Counted from the stretch's first letter, positions 27,805-37,115 are shown. The stretch is 48,133 bases of DNA from an uncultured Wohlfahrtiimonas sp. (GCA_947630895.1 CANRJJ010000009.1:1-48133); one strand, 5' to 3'. Numbers and translations are program-made. Notes: generated by a model from the letters alone, not told the origin.

Positions 27805-27831
27805 AAAAAAGGGCTTAAAAGCCCTTTTTTA
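27805..27831. terminator. Terminator after dsbA
   Basis: AAAAAAGGGCTT / AAGCCCTTTTTT stem with a tiny loop, between the dsbA stop and the lgt start; on the minus strand it ends in six T. Confidence 0.9.
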
Positions 27832-27849
27832 TTTTCAATTAAATATTAT

Positions 27850-28524
27850 TTACTGAGCACTTGTAGAATTATCAGCTTTTTTCTTGTCCAATAACTCTTT
27901 TGATACTTCATCCACAGCCTGAACAATACCTTCATATGAAGTTGCTCTTGCTGATTCGCCATTGACTAAATACTTGCCATCAATAATAAATGCTGGCGTG
28001 TAGTTAACTTGATACTGATTTTGCACCAAATCCACAGCTCTATTATAGTTAGCAGTTACTGGGAAAGAATCCCATAATTTAATAAATTCAGCCTTATCAA
28101 TATCTGAGTTCTTAGCTAAATAATCAGCAATACTTTCTTTATCAAATGCACGTAAACGATCAACCATTGTTGCTTTGTACATTACAGGATGGCCTTCTTC
28201 GACTTTATCCATTACTTCTAATGTAAAGTAAGCGCGAGATAAGTTTTCCCATACGCCTTCACCTGGCATTTGAATACGAACAAAGTTCACATCTTCAGGC
28301 TTAGTTTTTAACCAATTAGTCACTGGTGCTTCTAATTGATAACAATGGCCACATGTATAAGAAAATACTTCAACAACTTCTACTTGTTCAGGATTAGACG
28401 TTTTAACCAATTGTGCTGGTTCCGTTAGTTCAATGTATTTTGGCTGAGCATAAGCCGAAACGAACATTGCACCTGCAAATAAAGCAGTTCCTAATACTTT
28501 TTGCGAAATAGATTTTAAAGTCAT
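27850..28524 (-). CDS. dsbA: Thiol:disulfide interchange protein DsbA
   Basis: Periplasmic disulfide donor to newly exported proteins. The 224-aa precursor has a signal peptide ending at VSAYA-QPK (residue ~26), the active site FSYTCGHCYQLE (C58-G-H-C61; His in the middle as in E. coli) and the cis-proline loop NYTPAFIIDGKY. An alpha-helical insertion lies between. The tail KKKADNSTSAQ is low-complexity. It follows the cytochrome c4 gene by 22 bases; cytochrome c4-dsbA neighbours are common in gammaproteobacteria. Confidence 0.96.
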   Translation of the reverse strand: MTLKSISQKVLGTALFAGAMFVSAYAQPKYIELTEPAQLVKTSNPEQVEVVEVFSYTCGHCYQLEAPVTNWLKTKPEDVNFVRIQMPGEGVWENLSRAYFTLEVMDKVEEGHPVMYKATMVDRLRAFDKESIADYLAKNSDIDKAEFIKLWDSFPVTANYNRAVDLVQNQYQVNYTPAFIIDGKYLVNGESARATSYEGIVQAVDEVSKELLDKKKADNSTSAQ

Positions 28525-28546
28525 ATTTTCTCTCTCTAATTAGTCA

Positions 28547-29437
28547 TTATTTTTTAGGTTGCATATATTTAATATATGTAGCAACCGCTTGAATTTCTTT
28601 ATCAGACATACGTTCAGCGATATCACGCATCATACCTGCTGGATCATTTGTACGTGTTGAATTTTTGAAATTCTCTAATTGGTTCACAAGATATTCATAG
28701 TTTTGTCCTGCTAATGCTGGGTAAGCTGCTGGACCATTACCAGAACCAGAAGGACTGTGACATGCAGAACATGCGGGGATATTTTTATTCATATCACCAC
28801 CAAAATAGATCTGTTCACCACGAACCATTAACTGCTTCGCATTCTCAAAATCTACATCCACTTGTTTTAATGCATCTTCTGCTTTACGAACATTACCTTT
28901 TGCAGTACGAACTGCGCGAGGTGCTGCTTTTGATTCTTTTTGTAAATCAGCATTATTTGGATCAAGCGCTAAACGCTCTTTTAATTCTGCTTCTTTCGCT
29001 TCTGCTGCCGCTAATTCTAATTTTGATTTTTCAATATCAGCAGTTGCCGCTACACGTTTCGCATCGAAATCTTCATCTAATTTAAAATGAGTAACAGGTT
29101 GTTGACTATAATATGCTGCAACATTTGCAATGTCTTGATCTGATAACAATCCTGCTTGTGGACTCATTGTCATTTCAAAACGAGATCCTGTAGCATCTTT
29201 TGAATCTTTCATTGCTTGTAATTGCACACGAATATAATTAGCGTGCTGCCCACCTAATTTAGCTTGATGTGGCAAAGCAGCAACACCTTCACCAAAAACA
29301 CCATGACATGCAGCACATTGTGTTTCTGCAATTTTTTTCGCATCTTCTGCGTTTCCAACTAAGTTTTGAGCATTAGAAAATGCCATTGACAGCCCTAAAG
29401 CCCCAACTGCTAACAATATACGATTATGAGACAGCAC
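28547..29437 (-). CDS. Diheme cytochrome c4 with an inserted coiled-coil linker
   Basis: A periplasmic diheme electron carrier to terminal oxidases. I choose GTG at 29437 because AGGAG lies seven bases before it and the signal peptide then starts correctly (LSHNRILLAVGALGLSMAFS); the in-frame ATG at 29467 has no ribosome site. Heme sites are C41-A-A-C-H45 and C223-S-A-C-H227, each with a later Met ligand (MTMSPQAG; GMMRDIAERMS). The protein is ~296 aa against about 200 for usual c4. The excess is a charged helical insert at ~122-203 (EKSKLELAAAEAKEAELKE). It precedes dsbA. Confidence 0.9.
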   Translation of the reverse strand: MLSHNRILLAVGALGLSMAFSNAQNLVGNAEDAKKIAETQCAACHGVFGEGVAALPHQAKLGGQHANYIRVQLQAMKDSKDATGSRFEMTMSPQAGLLSDQDIANVAAYYSQQPVTHFKLDEDFDAKRVAATADIEKSKLELAAAEAKEAELKERLALDPNNADLQKESKAAPRAVRTAKGNVRKAEDALKQVDVDFENAKQLMVRGEQIYFGGDMNKNIPACSACHSPSGSGNGPAAYPALAGQNYEYLVNQLENFKNSTRTNDPAGMMRDIAERMSDKEIQAVATYIKYMQPKK

Positions 29438-29589
29438 AATAATTCTCCTACACGATTTTTCTGTCATTAATAATGAAAAATATCGCTCATTCTAATACAA
29501 AAGGGAAAAGTTTGTTATATATTTTGCCCTGTAAACACTGCAAGTCTATACACTTTCTTGTCCCTTTGCGATATCACACATTGACTGTA

Positions 29590-30177
29590 TTATGATTTTT
29601 CTTTTGCTAATTCAGCCTCATACGCATCCCAAGCTGCCCACTCATCAGCATTTTCAACAACTTCTTTTGGATCAACCAATAGGAAAACCCAACGTTCATC
29701 CATCAGTTTTTCTATTTCCAATAAGCGCAAGGCATTTTCCTTAGGAATTAATGGATAATCAAATCCATCTCTGTCATTACGACAAATCGCCAAACTACCA
29801 TTACCTAATTGACGACGCTGATCAGCTGTCACGCTGACATAACGTATTTTTTTGCCATCAGAACTAAAGTTAAATTGATCCGTTGCCTTTTCAACATTCA
29901 CTCTTTTCTGATCGATAATGCGACGAGCTTCCACGCGTAATGCTTTGCGTTGTTGTTTTAAATTAACTTCTTGATTTGACTCTTGAGATTTAGCTTTTTC
30001 AGCTTTTTCACGAGCAAGCACGTCACTTTGACGTGCTTTTTTTTCTGCGTCTAACTTCGCTTTAACATCTTTATCACGATAAGCACGATGCGTCTGTTTC
30101 TTTTTTTCCTGCTCAGATTTCTTCGCTTTATCTTCAGAAACCACACCAGCTTTTAAAAGTTGATCAAGCAATGACAC
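29590..30177 (-). CDS. DUF2058 family (YaiL-like) protein
   Basis: A 195-aa cytosolic protein of the DUF2058 family; function unknown, suspected to bind nucleic acids. The N-terminal SLLDQLLKAGVVSEDKAKK is the family hallmark, followed by a long K/E/Q-rich helix (~20-85). The C-terminal globular part has KIRYVSVTADQRRQLGNGSL and ALRLLEIEKLMDERWVF. Length is normal for the family. It stands alone between serA and the cytochrome gene. Confidence 0.88.
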   Translation of the reverse strand: MSLLDQLLKAGVVSEDKAKKSEQEKKKQTHRAYRDKDVKAKLDAEKKARQSDVLAREKAEKAKSQESNQEVNLKQQRKALRVEARRIIDQKRVNVEKATDQFNFSSDGKKIRYVSVTADQRRQLGNGSLAICRNDRDGFDYPLIPKENALRLLEIEKLMDERWVFLLVDPKEVVENADEWAAWDAYEAELAKEKS

Positions 30178-30205
30178 GTCTTTTACCTCTTAAATAATCA
30201 TCCAA

Positions 30206-31432
30206 TTAAAACAATAAGCGACAACGAATTGTCCCTTCAACATTTTGCATTTCTTTATGTAAAGATTCTGCATCTTGTTGTGATGATTTTACATCTAAAA
30301 CAACATAACCGATATCACCGCTCGTTTGTAGATATTGAGCATCAATGTTCATATCATAGTTTGATACTAAGTTATTCATAGTACGCAATATACCTGGAAC
30401 ATTATGATGGATATGCAAAATGCGATGGCTTTCAGGATTCACAGGCAATGATACTTCTGGGAAGTTCACTGCACTGACTGTAGAACCATTGTCAGAATAT
30501 TTTGCTAATTTCACTGCAACTTCAAGCGCGATATTTTCTTGTGCTTCCATTGTTGAACCACCGATATGCGGCGTTAAAATTACATTTTTAAAACCACGCA
30601 AAGGAGATACAAACTCATCTTGGTTAGATTTTGGCTCTGATGGGAACACATCGATCGCAGCACCTGCCAAATGTTTATTTTGAATTGCTTCAGCCAAGCC
30701 ATCAATATCAACCACCAAACCACGAGAAGCGTTAATCAAAATCGCTCCAGGCTTCATACGATTAATGTTTTCGCGGCTCATCAAGTTTTTAGTCGATGCA
30801 TCTTCAGGAACATGTAATGTGACTAAATCCGAAACTTCCAATAATCTATTTAAATCCATCGCTTCAGCATTACCCAAAGCCAATTTAGTTTCGGTATCAA
30901 AAAATACAACGTGCATACCCAAGTTTTCAGCCAAAATACCCACTTGCGTACCGATATGACCGTAACCAATGATACCCAAAGTTTTATTACGCACTTCATG
31001 AGAACCAGTCGCTGATTTCAACCAACCACCTTCATGACAAACTGCATTTTTCTCAGGAATACCACGCATCAAAATGATCATCTCTGCAATCACTAATTCA
31101 GCAACTGAACGTGTATTAGAATATGGCGCATTAAATACTGGAATCGCACGATTACGTGCTTCATCTAAATCCACTTGGTTTGTTCCGATACAGAAACAAC
31201 CGATTGCCATTAATTTTGGCGCTTGATCCAAGACTTCTTTGCTTAAACGAGTACGCGATCGAATACCTACAATGTGTGCGTCTTTAATCGCTTCGATTAA
31301 CTCAGCACCTTCCAATGCTTTCGCATAGGACACGATGTTCGTATAACCAGACTTATTCAAACATTCAATAGCAGAAGGATGAACTCCTTCTAATAAAACA
31401 ATCTTGATCTTCTCTTTTGCAAGTGAATACAT
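30206..31432 (-). CDS. serA: D-3-phosphoglycerate dehydrogenase
   Basis: SerA oxidises 3-phosphoglycerate, the first step of serine synthesis. The 408-aa protein has the NAD-binding LGIIGYGHIGTQVGILAENL, catalytic Arg (NASRGLVVDIDGL), Glu (FPSEPKS) and His (ILTPHIGGSTMEAQENIA). The C-terminal ACT domain (ILHIHHNVPGILRTMNNLVS) binds serine for feedback control. Length equals the E. coli enzyme. It lies 17 bases after thrC on the same strand, so a thrC-serA transcript is likely. Confidence 0.97.
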   Translation of the reverse strand: MYSLAKEKIKIVLLEGVHPSAIECLNKSGYTNIVSYAKALEGAELIEAIKDAHIVGIRSRTRLSKEVLDQAPKLMAIGCFCIGTNQVDLDEARNRAIPVFNAPYSNTRSVAELVIAEMIILMRGIPEKNAVCHEGGWLKSATGSHEVRNKTLGIIGYGHIGTQVGILAENLGMHVVFFDTETKLALGNAEAMDLNRLLEVSDLVTLHVPEDASTKNLMSRENINRMKPGAILINASRGLVVDIDGLAEAIQNKHLAGAAIDVFPSEPKSNQDEFVSPLRGFKNVILTPHIGGSTMEAQENIALEVAVKLAKYSDNGSTVSAVNFPEVSLPVNPESHRILHIHHNVPGILRTMNNLVSNYDMNIDAQYLQTSGDIGYVVLDVKSSQQDAESLHKEMQNVEGTIRCRLLF

Positions 31433-31449
31433 TTAAGGTTCCCTATCCT

Positions 31450-32862
31450 TTAATTGAGTTTTTCAACAATATATTGCTTCAATAAATCAGCATCAACAGC
31501 CATAACATCAAAACGCTGTGGCAATGCTTCAATATTTTCGAAATCAACTGAACGTTCAGGTACAAAACCTAGAGCTTCTTCAACTGTTTCTGCAAATTTG
31601 ATTGGTTTGGCTGTTTCTAAGTATAGCTGAGGAATCTCTTCATCTTTATACTCAGCTGCAACAAAAATACCATCTGCTGTATGTGGATCGATAATCACAT
31701 TGTAATCATCATAAATTTTACGAATGGTTTGCACACGATTTTCATGCAAACTCTGTCCAGATTCAATTCCCCAAGAAGCACGTTCTTGCCAAATTGGATC
31801 TTGTGTTAAATCAAAATAACCTTTTTCATCAATCTCATTCCATAATGCTCTTGTTCTATCAGCACCTAACAAAAGATAAATGAAACGCTCAAAGTTACTT
31901 GCTTTAGCAATATCCATTGATGGACTTGATGTTAAATGAACATCTTTAGAAGCACGTGGACGATAAATACCTGTTTTAAAGAACTCATCCAATACATTAT
32001 TTTCGTTTGTCGCTAGGATTAACTTTCTAATTGGCAATCCCATTGCACGCGCATAAATACCTGCAAAAATATTACCGAAGTTTCCTGAAGGAATCACAAA
32101 ATCAACAAGCTCACCAACTTTTTCAACTGATGCTAAATAAGATTTGAAGTAATAAACGATTTGCGCCAAAATTCTCGCCCAGTTGATTGAGTTCACTGCG
32201 CCTAATAAATTTTTAGATTTATATTCAGCATCATTATTCAATGCTTTCACTAAGTCTTGGCAATCATCAAATACGCCTTCAACAGCAATATTGAAGATAT
32301 TTTCATCTTGTACCGAATACATTTGAGCTGTTTGGAAAGCACTCATACGGCCATTTGGGCTCAACATGAATACATTAATTCTTGGTTTTCCACGCATTGC
32401 ATGAATGGCACTTGATCCTGTATCTCCAGAGGTTGCGCCGACAATATTTAAATGCTGATTTTTTCTTTCCAAAAGATATGGGAATAATTCGCCTAAGAAC
32501 TGCATTGCCATATCTTTAAACGCAAAAGTTGGACCGTTTGAGAGTCCAACTATGTAATCATTATCTAATGCAGACAGAGAAACTATTTCTTCGATACCGA
32601 ATTTATCCGCAGTATATGCTCGGTTGATAATTCCTTTTAAATCTTCTTCTGGAATATCCTTAGCAAATAGAGAAATAACATTGAATGCTAAATCCGTATA
32701 ACTCAAATCTTTCCATGACTCTAAAGTCGCAAGATCAATTTTAGGCATACTTTCAGGCATCGCCAATCCGCCATCTTCAGCCAAACCACCTAATACAACA
32801 TCAGAAAAATCTAGATGTTTACTTTCCCCTCTTGTGCTAACAAATTGCATAGTACTGTCCAC
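31450..32862 (-). CDS. thrC: Threonine synthase
   Basis: ThrC converts O-phosphohomoserine to threonine with PLP. The 470-aa protein belongs to the longer fold-II subgroup, with the PLP lysine in NGPTFAFKDMAMQFLGE, the phosphate loop VIPSGNFGNIFAGIYARAMG, VGATSGDTGSSAIHAMRG and the N-terminal VLGGLAEDGGLAMPE. Neither thrA nor thrB is adjacent, so threonine genes are split in this genome. A perfect 11-bp hairpin lies about 60 bases upstream of its start. Confidence 0.96.
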   Translation of the reverse strand: MDSTMQFVSTRGESKHLDFSDVVLGGLAEDGGLAMPESMPKIDLATLESWKDLSYTDLAFNVISLFAKDIPEEDLKGIINRAYTADKFGIEEIVSLSALDNDYIVGLSNGPTFAFKDMAMQFLGELFPYLLERKNQHLNIVGATSGDTGSSAIHAMRGKPRINVFMLSPNGRMSAFQTAQMYSVQDENIFNIAVEGVFDDCQDLVKALNNDAEYKSKNLLGAVNSINWARILAQIVYYFKSYLASVEKVGELVDFVIPSGNFGNIFAGIYARAMGLPIRKLILATNENNVLDEFFKTGIYRPRASKDVHLTSSPSMDIAKASNFERFIYLLLGADRTRALWNEIDEKGYFDLTQDPIWQERASWGIESGQSLHENRVQTIRKIYDDYNVIIDPHTADGIFVAAEYKDEEIPQLYLETAKPIKFAETVEEALGFVPERSVDFENIEALPQRFDVMAVDADLLKQYIVEKLN

Positions 32863-32920
32863 TCAAAGCTAATAATTCTAAAATGGGATTGATTAAAGCA
32901 CATCTCGAAGAGAGTCATCA

Positions 32921-32951
32921 AGAGCATTCAAAAAAATAAGTTGAATGCTCT
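32921..32951 (-). promoter_or_regulatory. Hairpin between the TfpX/TfpZ gene and thrC
   Basis: AGAGCATTCAA and TTGAATGCTCT are a perfect 11-bp inverted repeat with a 9-base loop. On the minus strand it lies 12 bases after the pilin accessory gene and 59 before thrC. It has no T-run, so it could be a weak terminator, an mRNA-stabilising hairpin or an operator. Confidence 0.45.
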
Positions 32952-32962
32952 GAGAATTCTTT

Positions 32963-33757
32963 CTAAATTTCGTACGGGTCAATCTCGATATAATCAATAA
33001 TCTCTGCTGTTTTAGGATCAATAATTACGGTCATAAATAATTGTCCTTGCTCTTGCGGAGAAAAATATCGGATCGGCAACCATTTAAATTCTGATTCTGA
33101 CAATTGATGTTTTTTCATAATCTCATTTGCCATATTTTTTGTTTCATCAGTTTTTGTAAATGCATCATAACCATTTGCTTTTGCCAAAACTTTATCTAAA
33201 TATTTACCTTCATAAGGGACATAATATTTGGGTACTTTTGAAATATCCACACCAAATACAGCATCATTATTCACTTCTATTCTTTCATTTTCGTCTGGCA
33301 CTGTTGTTTCAAGATCAACAATCGCCATGCGCGCACTGCTTAAAAATGGAATCGTGCTAAATGCTCCTGTTTCTGGTAATTTTGAACGATCAATATCTTG
33401 ATCTACCGCCATTTCAAAACGGTCTGTATCAAATACTATGAACACAGGTCGAGAAATAGAAATTGTCCAAGCCCCCCAAGAAAAAAATGCTAATTGGCAT
33501 AAAGTAATCACTGAAATATCAAAAGTTTTTTCTCTGCGAGATTTATGATTTTTATAAGACAATCCAACACAAACAGGACCAATACAAAGATCCAATAAAA
33601 CAATCATAACAACAAGCTTATATCCACCTAGCTCAACCGCCCATATTCCAGGATACCAAAGACTAACAACGAAAAAAGCCAATCCACCAATAAGGATAAA
33701 GCTAAAAATAAAATGATAAATAAATGCTTTAAAATTAAATATATTTGAAAATTTCAT
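32963..33757 (-). CDS. TfpX/TfpZ-family type IV pilin accessory protein
   Basis: A 264-aa inner-membrane protein with about three N-terminal helices (KAFIYHFIFSFILIGGLAFF, LVVMIVLLDLCIGPVCVGLS, ISVITLCQLAFFSWGAWTIS) and a periplasmic C-terminal half (~120-264), ending in a beta-rich FMTVIIDPKTAEIIDYIEID. This matches the TfpX/TfpZ group, chaperone-like proteins that stabilise particular type IV pilins in Pseudomonas, Moraxella and Dichelobacter and usually lie next to the pilin gene. No pilin gene is adjacent here. Confidence 0.75.
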   Translation of the reverse strand: MKFSNIFNFKAFIYHFIFSFILIGGLAFFVVSLWYPGIWAVELGGYKLVVMIVLLDLCIGPVCVGLSYKNHKSRREKTFDISVITLCQLAFFSWGAWTISISRPVFIVFDTDRFEMAVDQDIDRSKLPETGAFSTIPFLSSARMAIVDLETTVPDENERIEVNNDAVFGVDISKVPKYYVPYEGKYLDKVLAKANGYDAFTKTDETKNMANEIMKKHQLSESEFKWLPIRYFSPQEQGQLFMTVIIDPKTAEIIDYIEIDPYEI

Positions 33758-33951
33758 AATTTTTCTTAGTTATAAGGTTTTAGGTTGTAGCATTATACAA
33801 CAATCTATTTTTATCATAGCTATAATAAAAATAGCTATAACAGCTATATCATCAAAATTCAAAATAATACTGATTACTTCTTGCAATTCCAAACAAATCA
33901 ATAATAGAATCAGACTGTTTACAACGTTGACACTAGGAAAAAAAATAGAAG

Positions 33952-35238
33952 ATGAGCGATAACACATACAATCCCTTGATCCATGCACAACAGCAATTTG
34001 ATCATGTTGCCAACACATTAGAATTAGATGAGGGAATGAAAGAATTACTTCGTTCCCCCATGAAAGAGATTCACTTTTCTATCCCTGTAAAAATGGATGA
34101 TGGTAGCACTCGAGTTTTCAAAGGATTTCGTATGAAACACAATGAAGCTCTCGGTCCTGCAAAAGGTGGATTACGTTTTCATCCTCATGAAAGTGCTGAT
34201 ACTGTGCGCGCTTTATCTATGTGGATGACATGGAAATGTGCAGTTGTTGGCTTACCTCTTGGCGGTGGTAAAGGTGGTGTAATTTGCGATCCACAAACTT
34301 TATCATTGGCTGAACAAGAACGCATTTGCCGTGGTTTTGTTAGACAACTCCACATGGTATTAGGTCCTAATACTGATGTACCTGCGCCAGATATGATGAC
34401 AAATGGTCAGCATATGATCTGGATGCTAGATGAATATGAAACAATTTCTGGCGGTCATTACCCAGGAATGATTACAGGAAAACCTATCAGCTTAGGCGGC
34501 TCACAAGGTCGTACTGAAGCTACAGGCTATGGTGCAATCTACACTCTAGAAGCGCTTTTAGATAAAAAAAATATTGATATCAAAAACACAAGTGCGAGCA
34601 TCCAAGGTTTTGGCAATGTTGCACAATATGCAGCTGAACTTTATACACAATTGGGTGGCACTGTTGTTGCGATTTCATGCTGGAATCAAAAAGATCAAAA
34701 AAGCTATACCATTCAAAATACAAATGGTTTAGACATTGCTGAGCTTGTAAAAATCAAAGACAAATTTGGCAGCGTTGATTTAGAAAAAGCAAAAGCTCTA
34801 GGCTATAACTTACTAGATGGCGATGCTTGGATCTCTCAAGAAGTAGACATCTTAATCCCTGCTGCTTTAGAGAATCAAATCACGGCTGAAGCTGTTACAA
34901 AAATCTCTTCAAAAGTTAAAGTAATTTGCGAAGGTGCTAACGGTCCAACTGCACATGCGGCAGATGCTTTATTATTCAAACGTGGCATTGATTTTATCCC
35001 AGATTTTCTTTGTAATGCAGGCGGCGTAACATGCAGCTACTTTGAACAAATTCAAGGCAATACAAACTTTTATTGGGAAAAAGAAGAAGCTTTCACTAAG
35101 CTTAAAACGATCATGGTTAATGCTTTCGAAGCTGTTTACAATTTGGCTCAAGAAAAACAAATTGATATGCGCCATGCAGCATACATCATTGCGATTAAGC
35201 GTGTAACAGATGCTGTTAGAATACGCGGTTGGGCATAA
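33952..35238 (+). CDS. Glutamate dehydrogenase (Glu/Leu/Phe/Val family, NAD-type)
   Basis: A 428-aa enzyme interconverting glutamate and 2-oxoglutarate plus ammonia. Motifs: RMKHNEALGPAKGGLRFHP and LPLGGGKGGVICDP (substrate and catalytic lysines), DVPAPDMMTNGQHMIW (catalytic Asp), then the Rossmann loop ASIQGFGNVAQYAAELY. Length and motifs fit the RocG/GudB-type NAD enzymes better than the ~447-aa NADP GdhA, suggesting a catabolic role. Specificity for glutamate over leucine or phenylalanine is assumed. It is a single gene ending at the terminator 35264-35297. Confidence 0.92.
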   Translation: MSDNTYNPLIHAQQQFDHVANTLELDEGMKELLRSPMKEIHFSIPVKMDDGSTRVFKGFRMKHNEALGPAKGGLRFHPHESADTVRALSMWMTWKCAVVGLPLGGGKGGVICDPQTLSLAEQERICRGFVRQLHMVLGPNTDVPAPDMMTNGQHMIWMLDEYETISGGHYPGMITGKPISLGGSQGRTEATGYGAIYTLEALLDKKNIDIKNTSASIQGFGNVAQYAAELYTQLGGTVVAISCWNQKDQKSYTIQNTNGLDIAELVKIKDKFGSVDLEKAKALGYNLLDGDAWISQEVDILIPAALENQITAEAVTKISSKVKVICEGANGPTAHAADALLFKRGIDFIPDFLCNAGGVTCSYFEQIQGNTNFYWEKEEAFTKLKTIMVNAFEAVYNLAQEKQIDMRHAAYIIAIKRVTDAVRIRGWA

Positions 35239-35263
35239 ATTCTATAAGCAATCTTTAAGATAC

Positions 35264-35297
35264 AAAAAAGCCTTTGACAACATCAAAGGCTTTTTTA
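35264..35297. terminator. Bidirectional terminator between glutamate dehydrogenase and the MFS gene
   Basis: AAAAAAGCCTTTGA and TCAAAGGCTTTTTT form a 14-bp stem with a 6-base loop, serving the two converging genes. Confidence 0.92.
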
Positions 35298-35313
35298 ATA
35301 TTCTTTGTTTTAT

Positions 35314-36717
35314 TTATGTTCGTCGATTGGCCATATTATCTCCATCATTTTTTTGCAAAATAATGAAGATGAATGTCGCAACAAAGGTAAATAATCCCAT
35401 AATAATTAGAGTCGCCTGGAAAGGCCCTGTATTACTTGCAAACATCTGTGGTGGCTTATTAGAAAATGCATTCATAAAAATTGCTGCAAAAGCGATTGCT
35501 AAAGTTAATGATAATTGCTGAACCACAACCATTAAGCTATTCCCACTACTTACCGTGTCATCTGTTAAATCAGCGATCGTTAATGTATTCATCGCACTGA
35601 ATTGAATCGAATTAAAGAATCCTAAAGCGAATAGTAAAACCATGATCAACCACATCTGAATATGTGGCACCACAAAACCAATCGTAATGATGATTGCACT
35701 GATCATGAATGTATTAAAAATGAGTACATTTTTATAACCATATCTTTTCATAATCGTCGGAACTAAAGGCTTATTCAACAAATTAGCCAATGCTAAAGGC
35801 ACAAGCATCCAACCTGACAACTCTGGACTATAACCCATTCCTACCTGCAAAAATAATGGCACAACAAATGGGATAGATGAAATACCTAATCGCGCCAATA
35901 TTCCACCACCAATCCCAATCACAAATGTGCGTATTTTTAATAGTGCCAAAGAGTAAATGGGAGATGAAGCATAATATGCATATACCCAATAACTAACAAA
36001 TACTACTGAGCCTATGGACAGCATAATGACAGAGAACAGATGATCCTCTTCCCTACTAATGAATTCTAAGCCTAAAACCAGCATAGAAATCGCAAAAGCA
36101 AACATGACATAACCGAAATAATCCACCTTAACTTTTTTAGAGGTGAAATTCGGCATATAGGCAATTGCCAATCCAAAACAGATTAATCCGATAGGCAAAT
36201 TAATTAAAAATATCCAGTGCCATGAAAGATACTGCACAAAATAACCGCCCAAAACAGGCCCCAACAAAGGTCCAATTAAAGCAGGAGTAATTGCATAGTT
36301 CATGATCTTGAGTAACTGGGATTTATGATAAGTTTTAAATAGTGTTAAACGCGCAACAGGTATAGACATTGCACCACCAATACCTTGCAATATTCTGGAT
36401 AGAGTTAACTGCGTTAAATCCATCGATAATGCACAGAGCAATGAACCTAAGGTAAAAGTCAGTATAGATATCACAAATGTATATTTAGTACCAAATTTAT
36501 CAGAAATCACACCGCTTAAAGGCGTACATATCGCTAAGGTTAATGAATAACTAATAATCGCCGCTTGCATTTGCAATGGAGATTCATTTAAATCTATCGC
36601 GATAGATGGTAAAGCCGTATTCAAAATTGTGGTTTCTAACATCTGCATAAAAATTGCAATACCTAGAATCCAAGGCAATACAGTTTTACTACGTTCAGAT
36701 ACAGACTCTCTATTCAC
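35314..36717 (-). CDS. DHA2-type MFS multidrug exporter
   Basis: A 467-aa inner-membrane protein with about 13-14 helices. MFS signatures of the DHA2 drug:H+ antiporter family: LETTILNTALPSIAIDLN in helix 1, GVISDKFGTKYTFV (motif A) and a motif-C-like stretch, LIGPLLGPVLGGYFVQ. EmrB/MdtD-type exporters are the nearest functional analogues. There is no adjacent membrane-fusion (EmrA) gene or regulator, which argues for MdtD-like single-component export. The substrate is unknown. Confidence 0.9.
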   Translation of the reverse strand: MNRESVSERSKTVLPWILGIAIFMQMLETTILNTALPSIAIDLNESPLQMQAAIISYSLTLAICTPLSGVISDKFGTKYTFVISILTFTLGSLLCALSMDLTQLTLSRILQGIGGAMSIPVARLTLFKTYHKSQLLKIMNYAITPALIGPLLGPVLGGYFVQYLSWHWIFLINLPIGLICFGLAIAYMPNFTSKKVKVDYFGYVMFAFAISMLVLGLEFISREEDHLFSVIMLSIGSVVFVSYWVYAYYASSPIYSLALLKIRTFVIGIGGGILARLGISSIPFVVPLFLQVGMGYSPELSGWMLVPLALANLLNKPLVPTIMKRYGYKNVLIFNTFMISAIIITIGFVVPHIQMWLIMVLLFALGFFNSIQFSAMNTLTIADLTDDTVSSGNSLMVVVQQLSLTLAIAFAAIFMNAFSNKPPQMFASNTGPFQATLIIMGLFTFVATFIFIILQKNDGDNMANRRT

Positions 36718-36817
36718 ATCGAGCTCACATGTTGATTAGTTGAATATAGATGGATGACTTACTTAAGTGATGAGTTAAATGATTATTAATATATATTAAA
36801 TTTAACATTTTAAATAA

Positions 36818-36894
36818 TGGTCGGGGCAGAGGGATTCGAACCCCCGACCCACTGGTCCCAAACCAGTTGCGCTACCAGACTGCGCTATGCCCCG
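36818..36894 (-). tRNA. tRNA-Pro (TGG), copy 1
   Basis: A 77-base cloverleaf with encoded CCA. Acceptor stem CGGGGCA/TGCCCCG, anticodon loop TTTGGGA (anticodon TGG), T-loop GTTCGAATC. Identical to the copy at 37138-37214. Confidence 0.98.
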
Positions 36895-36935
36895 AAATGA
36901 ATACGACTCCAAGATTTGAGTCGTATTTATAGATG

Positions 36936-37012
36936 TGGGGTGAACGACGGGAATCGAACCCGCGACAACTGGAATCACAATCCAGGGCTCTACCAACTGA
37001 GCTACGTCCACC
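36936..37012 (-). tRNA. tRNA-His (GTG)
   Basis: A 77-base cloverleaf with encoded CCA, the extra 5' G(-1) opposite C73 typical of tRNA-His, and anticodon loop TTGTGAT (GTG). Confidence 0.97.
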
Positions 37013-37038
37013 ATTGTGTTGCTATAGAGTATCGAGAA

Positions 37039-37115
37039 TGGCGCGCTCGGCAGGACTCGAACCTGCTACCCTCGGCTTAGAAGGCCGATGCTCTATCCAG
37101 ATGAGCTACGAGCGC
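37039..37115 (-). tRNA. tRNA-Arg (TCT)
   Basis: A 77-base cloverleaf with encoded CCA. Acceptor GCGCTCG/CGAGCGC, anticodon loop CTTCTAA (TCT, reads AGA/AGG). Confidence 0.97.

Noticed and set aside
32863-32962. A riboswitch or Thr/Ile attenuator before thrC.
   Set aside because: Only one simple hairpin is present, with no leader peptide and no alternative pairing visible.
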